Assembly (NCBI GenBank): GCA_038231495.1
Contig: JBBRLG010000171.1
Coordinates: 1-12,816, forward strand
From: JBBRLG01 sp038231495
GTDB lineage: Bacteria; Planctomycetota; Planctomycetia; Gemmatales; Gemmataceae
Direction: 5' to 3'
DNA length: 12,816 nt
Position numbers and translations under genes: made by a program. The notes under the pieces are model-generated. The model was not told where the DNA came from, did no database searches, and saw nothing but the letters and a program-made list of their open reading frames with translations. The stretch's first letter is position 1. Every line of letters starts with the position of its first letter. Shown one piece after another: positions 6,232 through 12,101 of this stretch.

Positions 6232-6763
6232 GACAATTCTCCGCGTGGTGTCGGCGCTGCTTGAACAGGCAGAATAGTCATGCAATTGGTATACCGTGGT
6301 CGGCAAGCCGGGGTGTGGCAAATCTTTCGGGGAGCGAAACGCTTGCTGCCCTCTCCCCCCGTGGTGCGCGGAGAGCCATTCAGCGACCGTGGCAGCTTTT
6401 TCGCGTGCGCCAGCGTCCGCGGGCGCACGCGAACGACACCCGGCAAGGCCGACCCTCGCCAATGTTAAATTCGTGGCGAGGGTCGAGATGGGCCAGGGTC
6501 GATCCGGCGTCGGTGCTGATGCGTAAGAGCTTACTGCAAAAGTGTTTACGGCTGTCTTGCGGAAAGCATTTGCGCCAAAGCGGTTCGACCCTCGCCAAAT
6601 GTGGATTGGCTTGGCTAGGGTCGGACAGGCCCGGTCGTCATCCAAAGGGGTCGCGGTGGGACAACGATTGGCACGCGCGGCGGGGCGGACGACTCCCCCC
6701 GGCGACCACCCCACGGGCCCGAAACAGTTGCCACACCCACAGGGGCGTGCCACCAATCACCCT
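6232..6763. other. 532-bp noncoding gap
   Basis: This lies between the starts and stops of two minus-strand genes. Its main content is the duplicated-hairpin element at 6447-6624. The bases nearest the 6231 start should contain that gene's promoter; TATACC and TATTCT on the minus strand are -10-like, but no matching -35 stands out. Open frames across the gap lack protein-like composition. Confidence 0.55.
6447..6624. repeat. 178-bp element with imperfect terminal inverted repeats and a hairpin at each end
   Basis: The left end carries CGACCCTCGCCA (6450-6461) paired with TGGCGAGGGTCG (6474-6485). The right end carries CGACCCTCGCCAA (6586-6598) paired with TTGGCTAGGGTCG (6611-6623), with one mismatch. 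The two hairpin units (36 and 38 bp) are direct repeats of each other, including AATGT in the loop. The outermost arms also form terminal inverted repeats of about 14 bp with one mismatch. An additional related core (GGCCAGGGTCGA) lies at 6491-6502. About 100 bp of ordinary sequence separates the hairpins. No transposase is encoded. It resembles a small non-autonomous or REP-type repeat, but its dispersal in the genome is not known from this window. Confidence 0.65.
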
Positions 6764-7468
6764 TTACTCCGGCGGTCCGCCAAGGTCCGGGCCACTTTCC
6801 GGTTGCGGGGGTTTCACAGGGACCGGAGGCGTGGGCACGTCAATGGCCGGCCCTTGCGGCAGCGGGCGCGGCGATTTGGCGGCACCGGTCGGCGGCACCG
6901 GCACCGGCGTCGGCAGGGGCGGTAGCGGGCGCGGCGTCGGGGTTGAAGGCGGCTCGGTCGGCTTCGCCGGCGGCGGGGCGGCCGACTTGGCGTCGGCAAG
7001 CGGCGGTTCCTTGGTCGTGGTCGCGGGCGGCAGCTCGTCTTTCTTACCCTGACGGTAGCCGGCCCAGTGGTATTGCAGCAAGGAGCTACGGACCTGCAAG
7101 CGGACGCGCATCGACGTGTCCTTGTCGAGCGCCTGCTCCAGCGCGTCGCCGGCGGCCTGCGTCACCGGGCGCAGTTTGCTGATCGTCTGCGCCGCCTCGG
7201 CGCGAACCGCGGGCTTCTTGTCGTTCAGCAACGCCTCGATCAACGCCGGCATCACCTCGGGAAACGTCGCCGGGTCGAACTGACGCAACTCCACGACCGC
7301 CTCGGCGCGTTTGTTTTCGTCGCCGTCCGTGCGGACGATCTTTATCAACTCCGGCACCCGTTGCGCGGGGTCGGGCTTGGGCGGCTTCTTGCCGAAGATG
7401 ATGCCGGCCTGGGCCGGCACCGCCAACACGGGCAACAGGACCAGCATGAGCGTCAAGCGGAAGTACAT
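6764..7468 (-). CDS. exported HEAT-like repeat protein with proline-rich C-terminal tail
   Basis: This 234-residue protein has a signal peptide (MYFRLTLMLVLLPVLAVPAQ, cleavage likely after residue 21). Residues 36-135 form paired amphipathic helices typical of HEAT-like repeats: RVPELIKIV, ENKRAEAVVELRQF, VMPALIEALLNDKKPAVRAE and AAQTISKLR. From about residue 146 the tail is dominated by Pro, Thr and Ala with repeated PTP, PVP and PLP, likely disordered and possibly spanning an envelope layer or binding a partner. HEAT repeats generally mediate protein-protein contacts; no enzymatic motif is visible. ATG 7468 has GGGGGAG upstream and starts at the signal peptide; the frame continues upstream to 7912 over a different gene and is not used. 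Export and fold are reasonably supported; function is unknown. Confidence 0.82.
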   Translation of the reverse strand: MYFRLTLMLVLLPVLAVPAQAGIIFGKKPPKPDPAQRVPELIKIVRTDGDENKRAEAVVELRQFDPATFPEVMPALIEALLNDKKPAVRAEAAQTISKLRPVTQAAGDALEQALDKDTSMRVRLQVRSSLLQYHWAGYRQGKKDELPPATTTKEPPLADAKSAAPPPAKPTEPPSTPTPRPLPPLPTPVPVPPTGAAKSPRPLPQGPAIDVPTPPVPVKPPQPESGPDLGGPPE

Positions 7469-7677
7469 GGCCAGGCTCCCCCGATGGTTCTGCGAAAGCC
7501 TCGTCGTGAGGCGGGTACTTGGGGCGGGGTTTCTAGCAGTTAAGATCGACGGGGGGGCCGACGCGCAATCCGTCAAACCACGCCTTCTGGGTAAATCGCG
7601 TTCCCCCGGTTGTCGTACCTTTGCTACAACTTGCCAGGGGAATGTGTTCGAGTTCGGCCTATGCCACGGAACCGACG

Positions 7678-8457
7678 ATGCAAGTGCTGGCCGCCCTGCT
7701 GCTTTTGACCGCCGTCTATCCCCTGGGCGTCGTCTGGGTGCGAAACGGGGCGACCACCCTGCGCCACCCGTTGCTGTGGGCCTGGCTCGCCTGGTTGATT
7801 TGGTTGGTGGTGGTGGGAGGCGGGGCAATCTGGCCAGAGTCTGACGGTCCGCTGGGATATTACTTCGCCCTGTGCGTGACCGCCGGTGCGGGCGTGGCGG
7901 TGCTGGGGGCACGGCGGCCCACGGCGTTGGCGTGGCATTTCGTGGTCGTCAGCTTACTGGCGGTGTTGTTGTTGCCGGTGGCCGGAGGGTTTGGAAAGCT
8001 GCGGCTCAACGGCATTTGCCTGACCTTCCTCGGCGCGACGTTGGCGATGGCGCTGCTCAACTATTTGCCTACGGCCCTGGCCCCGGCGGTCGTCCTGCTC
8101 GCGGCGGCGTGTGGCCTTGAGCTTGCCGGGTTGGCGAAGGTTGGGTTGCCGGATTGGCTGACAGGGTTCGGGCGCTGTTTGGTAGGTTTGACGCCCTGGC
8201 TCGCGTTGGCGGCGCTCGGCTTGCGGCGAAAACCGGAGACGGAGTTCGACCGGACGTGGTTGCGTTTTCGGGACCGCTTCGGCGTGGTCTGGGGCCAGCG
8301 CACGCGCGAACAATTCAACCGCGCCGCGGCCAACGCCGGCTGGCCGGTGACCCTGGCCTGGCACGGCCTGCAAGCGTCCGGCGACGTGCCGCCCGACCCG
8401 GCGGCTCTGGAAACGTTGCGCGCGTTGTTAAAGCGCTTCGATAGTAGCGGTCTTTGA
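7678..8457 (+). CDS. hypothetical polytopic membrane protein with soluble C-terminal domain
   Basis: This 259-residue protein has about seven hydrophobic segments (near 1-21, 31-51, 59-77, 84-103, 112-128, 130-150 and 166-182), followed by a soluble, Arg- and Trp-rich C-terminal region (183-259) with TWLRFRDRFGVVWGQRTREQ. I recognise no named family. The start is uncertain: ATG 7678 opens directly into the first hydrophobic segment with GGA nearby; ATG 7642 would add 12 residues but has a ribosome-binding site too close to the codon. Codon use and composition match neighbours. It diverges from the HEAT-like gene (209-bp gap) and converges on the small lipoprotein gene 20 bp away. Confidence 0.78.
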   Translation: MQVLAALLLLTAVYPLGVVWVRNGATTLRHPLLWAWLAWLIWLVVVGGGAIWPESDGPLGYYFALCVTAGAGVAVLGARRPTALAWHFVVVSLLAVLLLPVAGGFGKLRLNGICLTFLGATLAMALLNYLPTALAPAVVLLAAACGLELAGLAKVGLPDWLTGFGRCLVGLTPWLALAALGLRRKPETEFDRTWLRFRDRFGVVWGQRTREQFNRAAANAGWPVTLAWHGLQASGDVPPDPAALETLRALLKRFDSSGL

Positions 8458-8477
8458 TCGAATGCGGTTTGGCAATT

Positions 8478-8741
8478 TTAACGGCCGCCCGGACTGCCGG
8501 CACCCGCACCGCGCATCGGCCCACTGCCGGCGGGCGCGTCGAGGTCACGCGCGTGAATGCCGTCCTGGAAGAGCAGGTTTTTCGGGTAAGCAATGGGCTG
8601 CGAGTATTTGGCATCGTCCGGCGGCGGCGCGAACGATTCGGGCTGCTTGGGCGGCCGCAAGTACGCGTCTTGGTTCGCGCAACCGACCGCGCCGAAAAGG
8701 ATCGCCAACGGCAGACCGAACACCGTCCACACCCTGCGCAT
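8478..8741 (-). CDS. small predicted lipoprotein, 87 aa
   Basis: Residues 1-20 form a lipoprotein signal peptide (MRRVWTVFGLPLAILFGAVG) with the lipid-acceptor Cys at position 21. The -3 residue is Ala rather than the preferred Leu. The mature part is short, Pro-rich and probably extended, with YLRPPKQPESFAPPPDD and a Gly-rich end. I recognise no family. I chose ATG 8741 over 8759 because a run of G residues precedes it at ribosome-binding distance and because the signal peptide then starts with Met-Arg-Arg. A good promoter lies about 70 bp upstream. The role may be structural in the outer envelope, but that is speculation. Confidence 0.75.
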   Translation of the reverse strand: MRRVWTVFGLPLAILFGAVGCANQDAYLRPPKQPESFAPPPDDAKYSQPIAYPKNLLFQDGIHARDLDAPAGSGPMRGAGAGSPGGR

Positions 8742-8807
8742 GGGCCAACCCCCCGCCATGAAGAATGGAACGACGGACCCTCTACCCCCTGGACCGTCGG
8801 CGGGCGG

Positions 8808-8835
8808 ACTATACTGTCGCGCGCCCGGGGGTCAA
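8808..8835 (-). promoter_or_regulatory. sigma-70-type promoter for the small lipoprotein gene
   Basis: On the minus strand TTGACC (complement of 8830-8835) and TATAGT (complement of 8808-8813) are separated by 16 bp. Each hexamer matches consensus at five of six positions. Transcription would start near 8801, giving a leader of about 60 nt before the ATG at 8741. This is the best promoter match in the window. Confidence 0.6.
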
Positions 8836-8850
8836 GGCGAACCTGTATTT

Positions 8851-8884
8851 GCCGCTTGCGGCTGAGCGCTCAGCCGCAAGCGGC
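8851..8884 (-). terminator. perfect 34-bp palindrome, REP-like, likely 3' end of the GspF-type gene
   Basis: GCCGCTTGCGGCTGAGC (8851-8867) and GCTCAGCCGCAAGCGGC (8868-8884) are perfect reverse complements with no spacer. The palindrome starts four bases past the stop codon of the minus-strand gene ending at 8889. Both arms carry the same unit found singly at 2265 and 4525. On the minus strand it is followed by AAATACAGG rather than a T-run, so it may protect or define a 3' end rather than terminate by itself. Confidence 0.65.
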
Positions 8885-8888
8885 GGAA

Positions 8889-9935
8889 TTAGATGTTCAG
8901 CAGCTGGTCGATGATGTTCAGGTAGGTCAGCGCGATGCGGAAGATGCCGATCACGATCAAGACGCCGACGAACAGCCATACCAGCAGGCTCGCCGCGAAC
9001 GTCAGCGCAATGAGCCGTCGGCCCGCCTCGTCGTGGTAGTGGTCCGACTGGTGTTGCAACACGTCGTCGAAACGCCCGGACGTTTCGCCCACCGTCAGAA
9101 TGTTCAAAAAGTCCGACGGGAACAGATTCGCCTGGGCCAGCGCCAGGGTCAGGTCGTCGCCGCGCCGCACCGCCTGCTGCACGGTCTTGATTTGCCCGAC
9201 GAACGCCTCATTGCCGGTCGCCCGGAGGCTGAGCGCCACGGCCTCGCGCGTCGGCATGGCGGTTTCCAGCGTCAACCGCAGCGCCAGGCAGAACCGGGCC
9301 AGGGCCAGCGCCCGCAAACAGCGGCCGAGGATCGGCACTTTCAAGAGCAGCGTCGCCACCGTCGCGCCGCGGCCCAGCACGCGCGTCACCAGGAGGTAGA
9401 ACACGCACAAACCCGCGAAAAAGGTCGCGACGCCGGCGAGGAAGATGAGTGCGCCGCCGGTGCCGAACAAGCCCAGCCCGAGCGGGTCGTACCGCTTGCC
9501 GTTGGGCATGACGGCTTCCGGCAACAGGCCGAGCACCAGGATGAAGCCCGCGACCACCAGGACGGCGATGACGAACTGGAAGATCGGCCAGGCCGTACTC
9601 GCGAGGAACTGGCGTCGCAGCGCCTGCTGGCGGACGAAGTAGCGTTCCAGCTCGCCGAACACCTCCGGCAACATGCCCGTCTTTTCGCCGACGCCGGCCA
9701 GTGCCAACATCATCGGCGGAAACTTGCCGGCCTCGCCTTCCAGGGCGTGTTGCAGGTCGTGGCCCTGCTCCAGTTCATCGGCGATGCGCTGGGCCACGGG
9801 GCGCACGGCGGCATCGCCGAGTTTCGACTGCTGGCGAAAGGCGTCGCGCAGCATCAGGCCCGCCGACAGGTAGTGCCGCATCGCCCGGCACAGCTCGATG
9901 AGACTGCCGAGAGATAACCGACTCGACAAGATCAT
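8889..9935 (-). CDS. GspF/PilC-type inner-membrane protein of type II secretion or type IV pilus system
   Basis: This 348-residue protein has the two-fold T2SSF architecture. The first domain (about 15-140) holds GEKTGMLPEVFGELERYF (83-100) and a span near 116-138. The second (about 210-335) holds GETSGRFDDVLQHQSDHY (283-300) and a final span near 312-333. A further hydrophobic segment lies at about 158-184. GExxG in both halves is the family hallmark. Family members form the inner-membrane platform that works with a GspE/PilB ATPase. None of the usual partners (ATPase, pseudopilins, secretin) is in the window. The length is slightly short of the usual 400 or so because the cytoplasmic N-terminal lead is minimal. 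ATG 9935 is chosen because the frame upstream (to 10118) is not protein-like; the ribosome-binding site is weak. Confidence 0.88.
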   Translation of the reverse strand: MILSSRLSLGSLIELCRAMRHYLSAGLMLRDAFRQQSKLGDAAVRPVAQRIADELEQGHDLQHALEGEAGKFPPMMLALAGVGEKTGMLPEVFGELERYFVRQQALRRQFLASTAWPIFQFVIAVLVVAGFILVLGLLPEAVMPNGKRYDPLGLGLFGTGGALIFLAGVATFFAGLCVFYLLVTRVLGRGATVATLLLKVPILGRCLRALALARFCLALRLTLETAMPTREAVALSLRATGNEAFVGQIKTVQQAVRRGDDLTLALAQANLFPSDFLNILTVGETSGRFDDVLQHQSDHYHDEAGRRLIALTFAASLLVWLFVGVLIVIGIFRIALTYLNIIDQLLNI

Positions 9936-9992
9936 GGTTGAACCCGACCCGAAGGGAAAGGAGAATGAAAAAGCGCCGCAAAGGGCAAGTGC

Positions 9993-10024
9993 ATTGTACC
10001 GCAGTCGCTCGGCGGTTGCAGCAA
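9993..10024 (-). promoter_or_regulatory. candidate promoter for the GspF-type gene
   Basis: On the minus strand TTGCTG (complement of 10019-10024) and TACAAT (complement of 9993-9998) are 20 bp apart. The -10 is a 5/6 match; the spacer is longer than the usual 17 bp. It lies about 58 bp upstream of the ATG at 9935. The same two hexamers at the same spacing occur upstream of the exported peroxiredoxin gene. Confidence 0.35.
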
Positions 10025-10161
10025 CACCCGACTGGCAATCGCGGTTCGGCGGGTCTATCAAGGGGTCGAAAGGACCACCAACCGCTACACGACGCAGGAA
10101 ACCGTCCGCGAAAACCAACTTGTCGCCAGAAACCGCTTGAATGCGGGTGCGCCGGTCGGTT

Positions 10162-10596
10162 ATGACTGATGGTATGGGGAACTACGACGCTCGCTACCTG
10201 GCCGGCATTCAGTTCTTCAACGCCCGCGACTTTTTCGAGGCGCACGAAGTGTGGGAGGACCTCTGGGCCGATAGCCACGGCGACGAGCGGCGCTTCTATC
10301 AAGGACTGATCCAGGCGGCGGTGGGACTGTTCCACTTCACCGGCGGCAACCTGCGCGGCGCCCAGAAGTTGTACGGCACCAGCCGCGAGTACATGCGGCC
10401 GTGCGGCTCGCCCTTCCTCGGCCTCGACGCGGACGCCTTCTGGCGGCAGATGGAATTTTGCTTTGAACCGCTCCTGGGTGAGCCTGAACCCGACCCGGCC
10501 TTGCGGCCCGACGCGACGAAAATCCCGGTGCTGACACTCGACCCGCCCCCGGTGTCCTGGCCCGATCCCGAGGCGTTCCTTCCCGACGAGGATTGA
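10162..10596 (+). CDS. DUF309 family protein
   Basis: This 144-residue protein matches the DUF309 family: RYLAGIQFFNARDFFEAHEV then WEDLW (11-35), ERRFYQGLIQAAVGLFHF (42-59) and GGNLRGAQKLY (61-71). The conserved polar residues Glu26, His28, Glu29, Trp31, Gln47 and His58 lie on helices and could form a small ligand or metal pocket, but the family has no established function. The C-terminal 40 residues are Pro- and Asp-rich and probably unstructured. The start is not certain: ATG 10162 gives the usual short lead before the first helix; ATG 10174 and ATG 10141 are in frame alternatives and none has a strong ribosome-binding site. The stop lies 22 bp before the LON-domain gene, suggesting one transcript. 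Confidence 0.88.
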   Translation: MTDGMGNYDARYLAGIQFFNARDFFEAHEVWEDLWADSHGDERRFYQGLIQAAVGLFHFTGGNLRGAQKLYGTSREYMRPCGSPFLGLDADAFWRQMEFCFEPLLGEPEPDPALRPDATKIPVLTLDPPPVSWPDPEAFLPDED

Positions 10597-10618
10597 ACGG
10601 TTCCAGACAAGGTGCTTG

Positions 10619-11311
10619 ATGGCCGACGACCAACCCTCGCTGAGCGGCTTTAGCGGCAAAGTCCGGCTGTTTCCGCTGCCGAACCTCGTGCTATTTCCGC
10701 ACGTCTTGCAGCCGTTGCACGTCTTCGAGCCGCGTTACCGTCAACTGATGGAAGACGCCCTCGACGACGACCGCATGATGGCCCTGTCCTTGCTGCTGCC
10801 CGGTTGGGAGGAGGACTACCACGAACGGCCGCCGGTCCACCCCATCGTCTGCATCGGCAAAATCGTCAACGAGGAGAAGTTCCCGGACGGGCGCTACAAC
10901 CTGATGCTCCAGGGACTGTGTCGGGCGCGCGTGGAGCGGGAGTTGAAAACGGACCGGCTGTACCGCGTGGCCTACGTCCACCTGACGCCGGACGTGCCGA
11001 TCAAGTTGCCCCGGCGCGAGGCGGAGGTCCGGCGCGGCTTGGCCGACCACCTGGGCGTCTGGTTCGCCAACCACCCGCTGGCGCTGGGCCAACTCAAGAA
11101 GCTCGTGCACAGCCCGCTGCCGAGCGGCGCGCTGTGCGACATCTTCAGTTTCGCTTTGCCCCTCGAAGCCGACTTCAAACAAATGCTGCTCGAAGAAACG
11201 AACGTCGAGCAGCGCGTGCAAAACCTCATCGAACACCTTCAAACCAAAACCCCGCCCGAAGCCGAACCCGACTCGACCCGCAAGTTTCCGCCGGAGTTTA
11301 GTCACAATTGA
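10619..11311 (+). CDS. stand-alone LON substrate-binding domain protein
   Basis: This 230-residue protein matches the N-terminal substrate-binding domain of Lon protease throughout: RLFPLPNLVLFPHVLQPLHV then FEPRYRQLMEDAL (16-48), VCIGKIVNEEKFPDGRYNLM (77-96) and LQGLCRARVE (97-106), followed by a helical bundle (about 130-210). There is no AAA+ ATPase and no Ser-Lys peptidase domain, so it is not a protease. Such stand-alone LON proteins may bind unfolded or specific proteins; their role is not settled. ATG 10619 is preceded by AAGGTG at about five bases; a TTG at 10616 is in frame but less likely. It probably shares an operon with the DUF309 gene. The C-terminal 20 residues are charged and Pro-rich, probably a disordered tail. 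Confidence 0.9.
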   Translation: MADDQPSLSGFSGKVRLFPLPNLVLFPHVLQPLHVFEPRYRQLMEDALDDDRMMALSLLLPGWEEDYHERPPVHPIVCIGKIVNEEKFPDGRYNLMLQGLCRARVERELKTDRLYRVAYVHLTPDVPIKLPRREAEVRRGLADHLGVWFANHPLALGQLKKLVHSPLPSGALCDIFSFALPLEADFKQMLLEETNVEQRVQNLIEHLQTKTPPEAEPDSTRKFPPEFSHN

Positions 11312-11315
11312 AGAA

Positions 11316-11344
11316 TGGACGTTGCCAACAACGATCCATATTCT
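11316..11344 (+). promoter_or_regulatory. candidate promoter for the thiol peroxidase gene
   Basis: TGGACG (11316-11321) and TATTCT (11339-11344) are 17 bp apart, each a 4/6 match to sigma-70 consensus. The site starts just after the LON-domain stop and lies about 46 bp before the ATG at 11391. It is a weak, position-supported candidate. Confidence 0.25.
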
Positions 11345-11390
11345 GAGCGCATTGGCACGGTCCGTAATGCACTTGGAGAGGAATGCCGTC

Positions 11391-11909
11391 ATGGAGAAGC
11401 GTCCCAACGCGGTCACGTTCAAGAGCGCCCCGTACACCCTCGTCGGCCCGCAGCTCAAGGCCGGCGACAAGGCCCCGAACTTCACCTGCCTGAATGGCCT
11501 CGAACTGGTCGATCTCGCCAAAACGCCCGCCAAAACGCGATTGTTCAGCGTCGTGCCGTCGCTGGACACGCCCGTTTGTAGTATGCAAACGAAGAAGTTC
11601 GACGAGGCGGTGGCGGCCCTCACGGACAAGGTCGCGTGCTACACGATCAGCCTCGACCTGCCCTTCGCGCAAAAGCGCTTCTGCACGGCAGAACACGTGG
11701 CCAACATGCAGACCCTGTCGGACGTTCACAACCATTCGTTCGGCGAGCACTACGGCGTGTTGATCGAAGGGCTGCCGCTGCCGCTGCTGTCGCGCGCGGT
11801 GTTCGTCGTGGACAAGACCGGCACGATCACTTACTCCGAATACGTCATGGAAGTCGCCAGCCATCCCAACTACGACGCGGCCCTGGCGGCCCTCCAGGCG
11901 GCGGGCTAA
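11391..11909 (+). CDS. tpx: thiol peroxidase Tpx (atypical 2-Cys peroxiredoxin)
   Basis: This 172-residue protein has the normal length for Tpx. It reduces hydrogen peroxide and alkyl hydroperoxides using thioredoxin. The peroxidatic Cys63 is in VPSLDTPVCSMQTKKF (55-70). The resolving Cys98 is in SLDLPFAQKRFC (87-98), the spacing used by the Tpx subgroup. The substrate-side region VGPQLKAGDKAPNF (18-31) is also typical. An additional Cys33 and Cys83 are present and not part of the known mechanism. There is no signal peptide, so it should act in the cytosol. ATG 11391 is preceded by GGAGAGGA; the frame extends upstream to 11322 but that part is not conserved-looking. A 79-bp gap after the LON gene with promoter-like hexamers suggests its own promoter. 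Assignment is firm. Confidence 0.95.
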   Translation: MEKRPNAVTFKSAPYTLVGPQLKAGDKAPNFTCLNGLELVDLAKTPAKTRLFSVVPSLDTPVCSMQTKKFDEAVAALTDKVACYTISLDLPFAQKRFCTAEHVANMQTLSDVHNHSFGEHYGVLIEGLPLPLLSRAVFVVDKTGTITYSEYVMEVASHPNYDAALAALQAAG

Positions 11910-11943
11910 ATGCCATCGGCTGGCGCGTGTCGGGAATTGGCTA

Positions 11944-11973
11944 AGAGCTAATAGCTGAAAGCTAACAGCTATT
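11944..11973 (+). terminator. four tandem heptamers forming an AT-rich hairpin downstream of tpx
   Basis: AGAGCTA, ATAGCTG, AAAGCTA and ACAGCTA run in tandem (11944-11971), all of the form A-N-AGCT-A/G. Within them AATAGCTG (11950-11957) and CAGCTATT (11966-11973) are perfect complements around an 8-nt loop, followed by TAATT. The block lies 35 bp after the tpx stop and is far more AT-rich than its surroundings. It may end tpx transcription, but the T-tract is weak. Confidence 0.45.
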
Positions 11974-12034
11974 TAATTGCCCACCGCGTCGATACTCGGC
12001 ACGCCTATGCAACTCTTCCGCGCCGGCTGCTCGG

Positions 12035-12066
12035 TTGCTGTCGCCACGCCCCGGCAACGCTACAAT
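12035..12066 (+). promoter_or_regulatory. candidate promoter for the exported peroxiredoxin gene
   Basis: TTGCTG (12035-12040) and TACAAT (12061-12066) are 20 bp apart. The -10 is a 5/6 match and lies 35 bp before the ATG at 12102. The long spacer lowers confidence in the -35; the -10 alone, in GCTACAATGAT, is the stronger part. Confidence 0.4.
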
Positions 12067-12101
12067 GATCCCGTCGCCCGCAATCCTCACAAGGAGACAC
12101 C

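Noticed and set aside
6380..6598. 72-residue minus-strand frame in the 6232-6763 gap
   Set aside because: It overlaps the hairpin element, has Cys/Arg-rich irregular composition and no ribosome-binding site; more likely a translation of repeat DNA.
6232..6756. N-terminal extension of the LTxxQ-like protein to 6756
   Set aside because: The extension translates repeat sequence with non-protein-like composition, whereas ATG 6231 has a ribosome-binding site and begins a canonical signal peptide.
7469..7677. RNA gene or riboswitch in the divergent gap before the polytopic membrane protein
   Set aside because: Only a short GC hairpin (CCTCGTCGTGAGG) and G or C runs are visible; no known aptamer or tRNA pattern is recognisable.
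8454..9917. 487-residue plus-strand frame antisense to the lipoprotein and GspF-type genes
   Set aside because: It is rich in Gln, Arg, His and Glu, as expected for the complement of a membrane-protein gene; the opposite strand has recognisable T2SSF motifs.
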